From positions 1-64,000 of the forward strand of contig JAODTK010005771.1 in NCBI GenBank assembly GCA_026419785.1: 64,000 nt of DNA, written 5' to 3'. This stretch comes from Sclerodactyla briareus. Its lineage: Eukaryota; Echinodermata; Holothuroidea; Dendrochirotida; Sclerodactylidae. The translations under genes and the position numbers were made by a program. The notes below the pieces were generated by a model. It saw only the letters and a program-made list of their open reading frames with translations. It did not search any database and was not told the DNA's origin. Below, piece after piece: positions 1 through 12,288 of the stretch (the stretch's first letter is position 1; every line of letters begins with the position of its first letter).

Positions 1-156
1 TTGATATTTGTATAAATGTACATGTGTCTATACACATTAATCATTAATCACATTTACTGCCGTGTGAGCTGACATAAGAAAATGCTAGTAGGTCTACTGA
101 TGTATACAAGTACAGGGTGATGCTACTGTGTCCTATTTGGCTAATTGGTTTCCAAC

Positions 157-485
157 TCAAGATAAGTGCCAAATACAATTTTTACATAGTGTTCTTTTCG
201 GGATATATAAGGTAGTTTGAAGTATAGAGCTGAATAAATTCAAGTCTGACTCTACAATATGAGCATATTGCAGAACATTAGGGTAATTAGGTTGCCATCG
301 TGCATCACAGTGCAGGGCGTTTGCGATCAACGGATCGGTAAGAGTAATCAAACCTTTATGACCATAGTAAACACTTGCTGTATGGTCTTGGAATGTTGAA
401 TGATTGAAACCGTCATTGTACTCTAATATTGGTGTGTAAAGTGAAGGGGCAATAGTGTCATATCCTGACCATAGTAATACTAGTT
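157..485 (-). CDS. possible exon of an unrecognised protein
   Basis: I do not recognise this protein. On the minus strand an open frame runs about 109 codons from a good-looking splice acceptor (pyrimidine tract CTCTTTCCCCCATAG ending at 486) to a TGA at 157. The translation begins near LVLLWSGYDTIAPSLYTP and is rich in aromatic and hydrophobic residues, with normal complexity and no repeats, unlike most open frames nearby. A SINE starts about 30 bp upstream of the acceptor, so any earlier exon would lie beyond it. There is no clear GTAAGT donor inside, so it would be a terminal exon if real. A chance ORF remains possible. Confidence 0.25.
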
Positions 486-521
486 CTATGGGGGAAAGAG
501 AACGATGGTTGGACAATTGGT

Positions 522-835
522 TATAGCGTTGGCTTCCACCGGGAGACCGGGGTTATATTCCCGATAAGGTCATATCAAAGACTTGAAAGTTATAACCTGA
601 TGCCTTCTAGCTGGGTGCTCAGCACAATGGGATCGGGCAGGGAAAAACGAGGGTAGGAGTTTGCAAGTGGCTGTCCGCAAGTGAGTCCCCCCACCAACAG
701 TTGAGTTCCCGCAGAGAGGCAGTGCGTGTGTGTGTGCATGGTGAAGGATTCGCTTTTGCTGACAATAAGCTGCAGTACCAGTCGCACCCTTCTGGGCCTT
801 GAGTAGGTTCATCCCTCTGCTCGGCAAGGGTTAGG
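522..835 (+). mobile_element. tRNA-derived SINE, family A, copy 1
   Basis: The 5' end resembles a tRNA head: an A-box-like TAGCGTTGG, then GGGAGACCGGGGTTATATTC, a slightly mutated B box. The body aligns end to end with the minus-strand copy at 18891-19187. Shared blocks include the CCAAAGACTT-like stretch, CTCAGCACAA, GCAGGGA-AAACGAGG-GTAGG, a C-rich stretch, and the 3' end CTGGGCCTT..CTGCTCGGC. The internal RNA polymerase III promoter is probably decayed because the B-box core TTCGA is lost. Parts of two open frames here are SINE-derived, not genes. Confidence 0.75.
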
Positions 836-1399
836 AACCATAAACAAAAAGGAAATCAGTAATACGGGCTGAGTGTATAATCAAGGGGTATTCAAACCTT
901 CATCTTGGAGATAAAAGGATAATTCTATGACTGGACAACCAAAGCTACAGCCGATGTGTGGGTGTTCTGTATAAGCATTGGATCGATCGTCAATCCGTCT
1001 AGTGACCCCTAACTGGAACCAAGTTGTGGGCCACTGCTGGAGAAGATCCAGAAAGTGGGTTCATTAATTCACTTTTTGCAGGCGTAAGCCAAAAGCTTGA
1101 GCCATGATAGCAGAGTAAGGCCAATTGATTCTGGTGGATTGTAGCCTGACCAATGTGAGGTATGCAGATTTATTCACATTATCGTACAAGCTAACAAGAT
1201 TACAATGAATAACCATAGCAAGACTTGGAAAGTATTTAGGCATGCAGGCACATGGTGACAGCTAGGTATTCAGCTGGATGAATTTGATTCAGTGTGCTGA
1301 TATGGCTGTTTCGTTGAGCTACAATGGTATGCGTGAAAACACAACAATTGATCACACAACAATTCATTGTTCTGTTCAGGCGAATCTGAGCATTGTAAT

Positions 1400-1655
1400 G
1401 TGATCTGATTTTTTTTTTTCATCTTCATACGTTTTGGCACATTGTAATCTAACACCAAATGCAACAATGGAGTGTCCCTGGGGCTGACTGATTTTTTTTT
1501 TTTAATCTTCATTACGTTTTGCACATGTACTCCTAAACACCATAGCAACAATGGATTGTTTACCTGGGAAACTTGATTTTTTTTTCTCTTCATAAGTTTC
1601 GGACACACGTACTCCTAAAAACCATAGCAAACACGGGATTGTCACTGGGTAAGAT
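1400..1655. repeat. three tandem copies of an about 84-bp unit
   Basis: Three units start near 1405, 1488 and 1573. Each opens with a T-run of 9-12 bases followed by CTTCAT-ACGTTT, then CACAT/CACGT, CTCCTAA-CACCA, and GCAACAATGG-like sequence. They differ mainly by 1-bp indels. No coding role is apparent; the two overlapping open frames on the minus strand are by-products. Confidence 0.75.
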
Positions 1656-2075
1656 GGAGCCTGGTCTGTAATTTCTTTATCGCCTGTGAATCCTCTCTGA
1701 AACTCACATGCAATTTCAAAGCCTTGCTTATGTCCCAATACCTTTAGTGAAATGAGCGTAGCATTAGGGAAAGGCTCAACAGCCTGAACTAATTGCACTT
1801 AATAGTACAATTTGTTTAATGAAATCTGCTACGGCTTGCACTATCTTTTTGCCTTTAGCAACTTCATTGGACAATAACCTGAAAATAATCCATGAGTCTT
1901 TATTTGCATTCTACCACCGCTGTGAATCAAAGGTAGAGAGTTCCCAGTGTTCTGATAAAAAATGACATACCGCCAAACTATACAGGGAAGGGTCGAAAGA
2001 AGCTCGAACAGAGCTGCTTGGAAGAAGGTGACAAGGAAATGCGTTCATGACAGTTACTGACAGCGACTGAAGAAG
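1656..2075. other. no gene recognised
   Basis: Unique-looking AT-rich sequence between the 84-bp repeat and the satellite. No convincing exon, repeat or RNA gene was seen. Confidence 0.5.
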
Positions 2076-3815
2076 AGAATACTAAGTGGATACTGACGAT
2101 GCGCCAATGAGTGAACATACCATAGCCAGGGATAGAGTATAAGTTGGGTACTGAATAATGCAGCAATAAGATTGAAAAACATACGAGACAACGCGAGAAT
2201 GAATGATAATGGATACTGAACCTGTATGCAAATAGAATGAACTACCTAGACCAGGATAAGAAGTAATAAGTGGGTACTGAATAATGCAGCAATAGATTGA
2301 ACATACGACAGACGCATAGCTGAAATGTGATAATGTATACTGAACATGTAGCATAGAATGAAACATACATAGACGAAGGATAGAGTAATAATTGGGTCCT
2401 GAATACTGTCAGAGCAATAGAATTGAAACATACGACATACGCCGAGATGAAAGTGATAATGTGGGTACTGAACGTGTAGCAAGAGAATGACATACCATAG
2501 ATGCAGGGATAAGAGTATAAGTGGGTACTGACTAATGCAGCAATAATTGAACATACGACGCGCAGAGATAAAGTGTAATTGGATACTGAACGATGTATAA
2601 TAGATGAACATACCATAAGACGCAGGTAAAGAGTAATAGTGGGTAACTGAATAATTCAGCAATAGATGGACATTAACGACAGACGCAGGATGGAAAGTGA
2701 TAAGTGATACTGAACGATGTAGCATAAATGAAATACCCCCCATAGACACAGAGATAAAAGTGAGATGGATCCTGAATATGCAGCAATGAATGAACGACGC
2801 TAAAGATGAAAGTGATAAGTGGTTACTGGATGATGCAGCTGAAAATACCATAGACACTGAGATAAAAATGATAAGTGGATCCTGAATAATGGTGCAGCAA
2901 TTAGAATTGAACTACCACAGACACAGAGATAAAAGCGATAAGTGGTTACTGAATAATTCAGCAATGGAATGAACATACCATAGACACTGAGATAAAAGTG
3001 ATAAGTGGTTACTGAATAATGCAGCAATAGAATGAACATACCACAGACACAGAGATAAAAGCGATAAGTGGTTACTGAATAAAGCAGCAATGGAATGAAC
3101 ATACGACAGACGCAGAGATAAAAGTTATAAGTGGTGACTGAGTAATGCAGCATAGAATGAACATACCACAGACACAGATAAAAGTGATAAGTGGTTACTG
3201 AATAATGCAGCAATAGAATGAACATACCACAGACACAGATAAAAGTGGTTACTGAATAATGCAGCAAAGAATGAACATACCACAGACACAGATAAAAGTG
3301 GTTACTGAATAATGCAGCAATAGAATGAACATACACAGACACAGATAAAAGTGATAAGTGGTTACTGAATAATGCAGCAATGGAATGAACATACGACAGA
3401 CGCAGAGATGAAAGTGATAAGTGGTTACTGAATAATGCAGCAATAGAATGAACATACCATAGACACTGAGATAAAAGTGATAAGTGGTTACTAAATAATG
3501 CAGCAATAGAATGAACATACCACGACACAGATAAAAGTGAAAAGTGGTTACTGAATAATGCAGCAATAGAATGAACATACCACAGACACAGATAAAAGTG
3601 TTAAGTGGTTACTGAATAATACAGCAATAGAATGAACATACACAGACACAGATAAAAGTGATAAGTGGTTACTGAATAATGCAGCAAAGAATGAACATAC
3701 CACAGACACAGAGATAAAAGTGATAGTGGTTACTGGATGATGCAGCATGATCATACCATAGACACTGAGATAAAAATGATAAGTGGATACTGAATAATGC
3801 AGCAATAGAATGACC
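2076..3815. repeat. satellite array, about 62-bp unit, about 28 copies
   Basis: Units carry TAAGTGGTTACTGAATAATG, then CAGCAATAGAATGAACATAC, then CATAGACACTGAGATAAAAG or a shorter CACAGACACAGATAAAAG ending. Lengths are 61-63 bp. Copies from about 2930 to 3720 are almost identical, whereas those from 2076 to about 2830 differ by many single-base insertions and deletions. All long minus-strand open frames across this stretch are translations of the repeat and are not genes. The last unit breaks down at about 3815. Confidence 0.95.
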
Positions 3816-6800
3816 TACAGGACCCGGTAAAAGTTTGATCACGATGGAACATTTTTAATCTGGCAACCTTTATACAGAATGGAACTGTTATCTGGAAACT
3901 TGGTAATTGACATGTCCCCCCCCCCCCCCCCCCCTGTCGGAAAGATTGAATTACAACCTGAAATGATAAATCCTGGTGTGCCACAGCAAGTTGCAGTTCT
4001 GCAAAGTTTGTCACAATCATGGACAGCGTCTGACGTGGATGCTCCATACGGTATGGTATGCTGAGATTGTATGTTTCAGCTAAAGAAAGTTTGTTTTACC
4101 TTTAATGACAAGATCCTCATAATATCATATCTCATTTCTTCATCAGCCTCTGCTGATATGGCTCGAGGGCGCCCTCAAAGAACTCCCGTCTCGACGGGAG
4201 GAAGGTTCGGCGCCACCGTTGAGCCAGATGTCCGTCTTTCACAATTCGGTATCGACCGCGGAGGAGGAGATCAATGTCACATATGCCCTGAGAGACTTCA
4301 CCAGGCTCTTCAGATAAATTGAGGTCATGTCATGGGTCACATGACTGACCTAGTTGTCTATGCTGAAGTCGAATGCAGCTGCCACTCTGTGATGTCGTTC
4401 GAAGCCATGTGCTACATCAGTCAACTTCACGAACCTTCTCCTCCACATGGTCGTCTCCGGTTGATGCCACTACTCCTAATTACCATGCACTATGGGTGAG
4501 CAACCACACAGTTAGTGAAGAATCTCCATTTTTGCCTTCGGGAGTCACATAATTACCCATCTGTAATGATAATCCCAACAGTTGCAAAGGTTACAAGGGA
4601 GCTGTTTCCATTGTTGTATAACAAGATGATGGGTTTTATTTGGAAGTTGGGGTGTAAGTGCCAACCCACCTGTCCTGTGTGGAAGAACTGGGAAAGAATC
4701 TGTCATTCCTGCGCCGATGGTCGGTGGATGAGAGTTTACCTTGAGAAAGCTTGTTCATGTTTCTGAGCATTAGTTATGTGCACAGTGGTTTGGTATTGGG
4801 TCAGCAACAATGGGTATGTACCTACTCGCAGTGTAGGCAGCATCGGTTAATGCATGTAATTGGCAGCACTGTAAGGTATATAGTCAGGAGAATGGTTGGC
4901 GCCGTGGGAATCAACCATGAGTTTGTCATTGGACAACTGCAATATGATGGCTTACATCCAGCACACAGCGAGCCAGATACTCGTCCACTTGAGCAGATAG
5001 TCATTAGCCTTCAAAGGCATATGACTAGTTTTATATATGAAATTGATACAGTATGCTGATTGTAACTCACATTTTGGTACAGTAGTGCAATTAATGTGTA
5101 AAGAGGTGGAGGTGGATTTTGACCACCTCAGATGATTGCAGAATGCATTACAGTTTGGCCAATAAGGAAAGGGTGTTATGACATCACTTGATTAACATCC
5201 CGGAACACATTTCACTTTCGAAGGGGTCTCTAGGGCTATATAGGACTGTGGGGCTATTCATTGCCTTTAGGATACTGTAATATTTTTCAAAATTGAGATT
5301 GGTATTGATCACCTGGTATTGGTCACCCTTCCTGTCTTTGCTAGTGGGTGAGGTTAGCTGGATTTGCATGCATTGTCCCAGTATATGCAACTAGCCCCCC
5401 CCCCCCCCCGCCTCTCCCCAATGTGTCTGCTTTTTACCTTCTGAACCTATTGTTCAGTTTTCATTTGCTATCATTACTCATATTTGTGAGATAAAGATGA
5501 TATGATATCTAGTATAGATAGACTTGTACGGCAATTGCACCGATAGAAGATCACTGATTCACCATATGATAGTTTAACCACACTGGCTAATCAACTTCTC
5601 AATGCTGCGGGTGATTGGCCATGAATTTATGTACATATAATCTTGAAGCACCACCCCCCCCCCCCCTCACCGCAAATACAACTCCAGCATTCGTTATATG
5701 ACATTCGTCGTAACGTTTGTCCTCTGCAATATACCCTTTGATCACATAGCGTGTGATCAGGTGTAGACCTTCACCTTGCACAAGTTAATGAGTTCAACGG
5801 CAGAGTGTCACACACCGTTCTGTAAAGGGTGTCTTCACATTCTGCAGTCGATTCTCTTCAAATCCTTCTTCACGTCCGTGAAGTACTCACATCATGGTTT
5901 CACATATTCATCCAATAATCACCAAAGTACTGAGAATGAATCATTGCTGCTGTGTATGTGATGGAGTTTGCGCATGATTTTGCAATGTGCCGGTTTGAGA
6001 AGTCTGACAAATCATGTTTGCTTCACCAGTTGCACAAAGCCTTATCATGTAGGAAGAGATTGTGATGTAGTTGATCATATCTTATGTATGGGTATATAGC
6101 AGTAGCTTATGGGTGTTCAGACATGAATGCATCCAGAGTCCACTCGGTATCATTGAGGATGTAGCCACAGTGTTTGACCGGCCATTCCATGGCTGATTCC
6201 TGGTGATCCTTGGTGTCCACTGTCTCTCAAGGTCAACAGCCGCCAGTCTGAAATCCTAGTATTTAACAGCTCGGGGCAGTGGGTATTGCTTTCTAACAAT
6301 TTGTGTGAAGGATCAGCGGCTACCAGTTAGTCAAGACATCACTATGCCGTATTGCATTCTTCAACGTTATGAGTCAATAGGGAAAAGACCTATTCATCCT
6401 ATTCTTCGATATGTTGATGAGTAGGAGAGGATACTTTTAAGGTTTTGTGTTGTTAGGGTGTGTCATTTTATTTAGTGGATTTGTGAAAGACGTTCCGCAC
6501 ACTGTCCGTGCAATGTTCCACTGGCAGTACACCTAATGACCTTTGACCCCCTTATCATTATCATATCATTGACTACAACTGTGGACTGGCTTACACTCCA
6601 ATTTTTCCACGTTCAGATTGAGTTTCTCACCTCCCACCCTAACGTTGAATCGTTTCATCTGGTTGACCGTCATGAATCTGTTGCTGATTCTGTATAGGCT
6701 GGTTATTCTTTAGGCTGCATAAAGGCAAAGTCCAGCCAAGTTGAAACTCTTTTTGGTATTAAGAGAATAAAAAATCATTAATATCGCTTTGTTCCAGGTT

Positions 6801-8129
6801 TATAGCATGTTCGGTTGGGAAAATATGGCTTCCTCAAATTGCATATAATTTGTTGATTTGGGCAAACTGGCAACCATTTTATGATGTCATATGCTACTAT
6901 TATAGGGAAAAGTTAAGACATATTTTCTTTTTTCTTTAGAATTAGTATCTCTGGATACCTACTAAAAGAAAACATTAAACATCCACTGAATCACACTACT
7001 CCAAAACTTCTATTGTGTGTTGAAGTCCTGTATGTAACTGTGTCAGACACATGTCAGACACGTGGGGAATGCAACCTACATGCTGTCTGTTTGAATTTTA
7101 CAGCGGTGACAGCAGCATTTTCCCTCAAGGTGACATGCACTATGAAGAGCACGTAAATCATCTGTCTTTAGTAATTCATAAAGCTTATCTAATGACCTTC
7201 TTAAGCCTGACATGTGCTTATCCCACTCCTTATTGTCAGATATGGAAATATGGATATGTGGAGTTATTTTAGCACACTGCTCATCAGGTTTCAACCCTGC
7301 CATTCTCATCTAGGAGAATAGTGCATGTACTCATATATGTTGTTTAATGCAAGCGGATTCGGTTTCAAGCTGATCGTATTCTGCTTTGGAATACTGCATA
7401 ATTTTTTAGTTTCAATGTATGACATAATGTTACACAGCTGTTCTTATATGGCGGCATTATCATCTTCCTACTCCATCACAGGTGTGTGAAACTGGTAGGA
7501 ATCATGTGTAATGGATCAGGAATATTAAGGTCATCTTCTGAGCATAAGTAGAAGAGACCTAGGCATAGGGTACAGTGGGGGATGTGCTATCAAATGATGC
7601 TACACATATCTGTGTCAGTGAGTGTGAGAATTGAGGGGGGTGGGGGTGGGGGTGGCCGCCGCACAGATAATACTGTAACGGTAGAAACTCCTGTTAATTT
7701 CTGTCTATTACCTGGAGCTAAATGCCATGTCGAATGGCAGTGGGAAAGAGTCCCTACTCCCTTCTGTGGACAATTGACCTATTAAAGCCTCCCCTCTCCC
7801 CAGTTATGATGTTAATAGCAGACTGACCTTCTCCTCCTTAGAACTAGTGGAGTTATATGCAGTAATGTTTAATGACAGACATATATTTTCCCTCATAGTT
7901 GAAAGTTATCTGAGCATTTGGCTGCCTGTGCATTGTTTTCTCAACAAGGATTAGCATCTGTATTTGCACCATTATTGGGTTCCTTGACAATTTAATGTTG
8001 AATCATTTTTCTCCAGGAACATGCCATGCCCTTTTGATACTGTGTTGTGAGTCCAAGTCAGGCTTCCCCATCAGTATCACAGTCATGCCAGTGTGTCTGT
8101 GTGTGTACATGTGTGTGGGTGTTTTATGT
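3816..8129. other. 4.3 kb without a recognisable gene
   Basis: Contains several short open frames on both strands, none with a known motif or convincing splice context. C/G homopolymers occur near 3917-3934, 5396-5409 and 5655-5666, and a G-rich run near 7636-7654. A short alternating GT stretch lies near 8092-8130. The opposed frames at 7051-7272 (plus) and 7076-7309 (minus) cover each other, and neither stands out as coding. Confidence 0.4.
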
Positions 8130-9090
8130 ATGTGTCGCCCAGCTTGTAAACAGGATAACTCAACCCCACCTGGATGGATGAAGCTCATACTCAGTATGTG
8201 TGTTCACCATGATAAGTACATGAACCCTATTGTTTTTGGGTCAGGTCAAAGGTCATCTGAGGTCAACAGAGTCTGAAAATGCTTGTAAACAAGATAAGTC
8301 CAGAATGATTGGTCTAATCAGGTTGAAGAAATTTGGTGTTAGCTTCTATGAAGAGACAGGAACTTCTGAACTGTCTGTTTTCGGTTTTAGGTTGGGGTTG
8401 GTTGAATTCCGGTTTGAAAATAGAAAGTTTGTGAAAAGTTGATATTTTGGCCAATTTTGGATTGTGAACACGATAACTTGACTCCACATGAATGGATAAA
8501 GCTCATATTCGGTTTGTGTGTTTTCCATGATGAGTACATTAACCCTATCATTTTGGGGTCAGGTCCGAGTTAACAGAGGTCAAAGTATGAAAACCTTGTA
8601 AGCACGATAAGTCCAGAATAGTTTGACAGGTCAAATTGAAATGTGGTGTATAGCTTTCTTATGGGGAGTACAGGAAGCCTATTGTTTTTGGTTCAAGTGG
8701 GGGTTTGAATTTTGGTCAAGAAAGGAAATTTGTGAAAAGTTTATATACTGGCCACTTTGGCTGTCCACTTGAACCTCCAACTGCCCCCCCTGGATGGATG
8801 AAGCTCATACTTCGTATGTGAGTTCCCCATGATGAGCACACAAACCCTATGGTTTGGGGTCAGGTCCGAGGCCACCTGAGGTCACTGCAGGCGAAGGCAA
8901 CGGTACCCTGTGTAAGATGGCTGAGAAAGAGTGATACTCTGGCTAATTTCAGCTTGTACACGTATAATTCGACCCACTCCAAATGAGTTCATATACCATA
9001 TAATGTGTTCCATAATTATGACTACATTTGCGTCCATTCTTTTGAGGGCCGGTAGTGTTCAACAGAGGTCAAAGTTGGAAAATCCTTGTT
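8130..9090 (+). repeat. tandem about 315-bp units with AGGTCA half-sites
   Basis: Three to four diverged units. Each has TGGATGGATGAAGCTCATAC or a close variant, then CCATGATGAGTACA-like sequence, AACCCTAT, GGGTCAGGTC, and one or more AGGTCA elements followed by AACAGAG. Units start near 8140, 8465, 8775 and 8945. The same sequence type recurs at 53860-54470. At 8243-8265 three AGGTCA half-sites lie with spacings of 1 and 4 bp. No open frame here looks coding. Confidence 0.8.
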
Positions 9091-11611
9091 GGGAAAGAGT
9101 TGAGATTGTCAGACATGTCATAATGTTGCCCATAATGGGCTTGTGCAATTTTCCATTTGTCTTTGTCTGGCCATAGGTTGTCAGAAAGTAGTCGAGGAAT
9201 CACGGAGCCTTTTGGCATTCTGGTTCAGTAAACTTCCATTCCCACGCACAGTCCTCTACCGACACATATTGATGAATTTCAACTTGAAATATGCTCTCGA
9301 TCCAATCCGTTGATAATCATCATGGTGAATGTTTTTTTTCTGAGAAACTACATCCATGTTTGCTGTGTTCTGACCCATTTTTCCTTCATCTGTTGAACAT
9401 TGGAATTGAGGCAAAACATCCTATAGGAGTACCACTTGTTTGTTCAATGATGTGCACTCACTAGTTCATGCACCAATGATGTTTCAATCTTCGAGTGCCC
9501 CTGGATGAGCATGAGAATGTGTGAAGTGTGTAGAGGAGGGTTTGAAGAGTTCATGCTTGTTGAAGAAAAATTCATCAATCTTTTCCAATTTGGCACACTT
9601 CAATTGGTTTGCCAGACAAATGTTCCGCAGATGACTTAACCCCTGGACATATACCTCCAGCACTACTCGAGACCAAGTGGTTAGTTAGTACATAAACCAG
9701 ATGTCCCCTGGTATGGAGTTCTATAGGTGTCAGTCAATATACCAAAGACACTAACCTATTGTGTGGTTCTGCATCAACGGGCAGGAACATGGATTTGCAG
9801 CTGAAGAAGAAAAAAGGCATGCTCGATCGTGACATGAGAGTGGGAGAGAAGGCCTCCTATTTCAGGCAAAGTTTGGACAAAGATAAGGAAAGCTACAGTT
9901 ACAAGAAAGCCTCCACTGACTGGAGAGAGGGAGAGGTCAATGCGTATTCTTGTAGACCTCATCAGGCAAACTGTACGGCCTAGGGACCACAGGCGGTTAC
10001 TTCATTAATGATGACACATCTTTGTGCTGGTGTGTGGTTGATCACGATGTTCATATGGTCATTCAATGTGCCTCCTCTCCACCCCCCCTCCCCCCCCCCC
10101 CTTTTTAGGGGATATAATCTTTGTTAGTAAGTCATTACTACCAAATTTGGATGAAACAAAAAAAATCTGTCCGCTTTTCGTGAAATGTGCCTGCCACACA
10201 TGGTCACACCTATAGGTTTGTGTGCTGGCTAATGAAGGAAATTTTGAACCCCAGTGAAGAAATTTGTAGGCTAATAATAGTCAGGCCTCGTACGTGCTGA
10301 TATGGTTGATTTCGATATGAGGAATAAAATATGCATGATTTTGGTATTATTGTTCGTGCTCACAACTTTTATGTCATTCATGTCTATATCCATCAGTTCA
10401 GTTATTTTTAATAAGCAACTTTAATGTTGCAAATCGAACAAGTTCGTTTTTATGTTGATAACCATTTTAATTTTATCAGAAGACCATGTTCCGTGTTGGT
10501 TCTTTTTTTTTCGTTAGTTTTTTCTTAGAGATGATGTAAATGAAATCATTGTATACTTCCCACTCGATTGTAAAATGTAAGAATATGACAGAGAAAAGAT
10601 GGTGGGACACCACCTGGTTATTCTCCATTTCTGCCTAAAATTTTCTTTGATTCTCGGACAGGTACTCAGGAGGATGCACGACCAGTGTTATCGTGCTGTA
10701 CCAGTTACCGCAGCTCCCCCTAGGTGGCCTAACATTGTGGAAGAGCTCTGTAGGCTGACTACATAGCTCGTATATTAACAATGCGTAGCGATGACACTCA
10801 GCCGCTGGAAAGCAAGTGCGGAGTCACATGAACCAGGTTGTCTTTATTGATCATTACTGCTGTCTCGCAAGGGCGGTGCCAGGGTTTCCTAGTTGGGGGC
10901 CTATGGGAGGTGGTGACCGACTTGGTGGCGAATATGGGGGAGAGGGTTTCCCTTACGGAAAGTTTTCGATGTTGAAACGTCCTCAGAGGCAATCTGGTGA
11001 TATTTTTGTCACATTTTCCTTTTTCTTCTATTGTGTATACACACCTCACCCAACCCCTACGAATGACAAATGCATTTTGAAGGAAACATTGTTTGGGTCA
11101 CAATACGATTGGGGGAACACGCCTCCCCCCGCCCCCCCCCCCCCCACTCCGGCCACTGTGGATGCGAGTATGACTGCTTGGTTCCTCTTCATTCACTCAA
11201 ATGTCGCCCAACCATTGTCTTGGGTATACCATCTCCCACCTGCCTGACACTGTCAACACTTATTTTGTCATGCTCAACAACTCCACTCGCGTTTCTGCGG
11301 TATCTCATGGTTGTCTGTGCTTTGCTTCCAACTTTTTCTGCTCACTGGTGTCGTAGTTAACACCGGCTAGCTCCTGCATAGAGCAATTCATTTCTGCTCG
11401 GAAGGTATTACCCGGTACCCATGTTAGTCGCTGAATCTCGCTGACACTCCTCATCTACACTGGTTCAATGACAAGGTTCGTGGATAGCCCGGCCCGATAC
11501 GACATGAAGACCACCCAAGAAGCTTCGCTGCACATTCGGTGACTAAAGTCGCCCATTTCCCGCATCATTTGGCTTGAAGGTTATACCCTGCAGCTCCAAG
11601 AAATGGTAACA
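9091..11611. other. 2.5 kb without a recognisable gene
   Basis: Mostly unique sequence. C-rich runs occur at about 10080-10101 and 11122-11147. The plus-strand open frame at 10816-11247 is largely low-complexity proline and glycine from these runs, so it is not called. No tRNA, repeat array or splice-supported exon was seen. Confidence 0.4.
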
Positions 11612-11877
11612 TACGGCTGTGAGGTGTAGCATTCCGGCGTCTAGTTTGTAACCCAGAGATTGAAGGTTCGAGCCCACCACGTTGTACCCTGAGCATCCAC
11701 TCTGGTGTACAAAGGGGACCGTGAGGTATCAGAACAGCCCACGCTGATATAGCTGCCGCGTAACCCTCTGGGATTGTCGAGTGCGGGACTGGTTCCTATG
11801 ATCGTCTATGATGTTTGTGAAGCGCTTTGAACACTTCGGTGGTAAAGCGCTATATAAAAATTTGACATTGACATTCA
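11612..11877 (+). mobile_element. tRNA-derived SINE, family B, with GCGCTATATAA tail
   Basis: The head has a GTGAGGTGTAGCATTCCGG A-box region and a good B box, GGTTCGAGCCC, about 50 bp further on. The tail has AAGCGCTTTGAACACTTCGG followed by TAAAGCGCTATATAAA, which can fold into a hairpin, then a short TTGACATTGACATT repeat. A GCGCTATATAA tail also ends the LINE at 51568-53200, suggesting that LINE family mobilised this SINE. Related tRNA-like heads lie at 15281-15357 and 21161-21240. Confidence 0.75.
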
Positions 11878-12075
11878 TGATAGCTACCATGTCCAGGTAC
11901 TACAACCAAAGACATGTAGCCCTCAAATCAACCAGACTGATTGAGCACCGTTCTTCTTTCAGTATTATGGCAATCCTGGCAAAATCCTCTGACTATCATG
12001 TTTTGCGTAACCGTTGCATCTGACTTTCGTTCAAACCGAACTCATGATCTATTATCCTTGTGAGTCACATCGCAT

Positions 12076-12288
12076 TCATTTCGAGTGCTCCCTACTTCTG
12101 CTCTTGTTCGTGATGGCAAGTGATGGGTGAAGGCAAGCTTTAGCTGTCAGTAATGAGTTGAGAGCTCCATCCGTCAAGAAGAAGTGTCTACGCACAGCTC
12201 TTGAAATTACATTGCCAGATATCAGGCATTTGACAGCATTGCGGGCATATACTACTTCCAAGACCTCTTGGAGACTGCTCCCAGACAT
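12076..12288 (-). CDS. possible exon of a transposon-associated protein
   Basis: A 70-codon minus-strand frame beginning MSGSSLQEVLEVVYARNAVK and continuing with GNVISRAVRRHFFLTDGALN. A basic and hydrophobic pattern of this kind (YA.NAV, then SRAVR.HF) resembles poorly characterised proteins recurring in marine invertebrate genomes with transposon-like copy numbers. That resemblance is from memory and unnamed. A possible acceptor, GGGGTCAG, lies a few bases upstream of the ATG. The frame ends at TGA after a serine- and arginine-rich tail. No partner exon was found. Confidence 0.25.
   Translation of the reverse strand: MSGSSLQEVLEVVYARNAVKCLISGNVISRAVRRHFFLTDGALNSLLTAKACLHPSLAITNKSRSREHSK

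Noticed and set aside
2082..3805. Long minus-strand open frames of up to 242 codons over the satellite
   Set aside because: Their peptides repeat the same 20-residue pattern because they translate the 62-bp unit; they are not genes.
7051..7309. Opposed open frames, the minus-strand one with a helical KEWDKHMSGLRRSLDKLYEL stretch
   Set aside because: Looks mildly protein-like, but no family, no splice junctions and an equally open opposite strand; not enough to call.
11812..11863. AAGCGCTTT...AAAGCGCT hairpin as a terminator
   Set aside because: It is the 3' hairpin of a SINE; bacterial-type terminators do not apply in this eukaryotic DNA.
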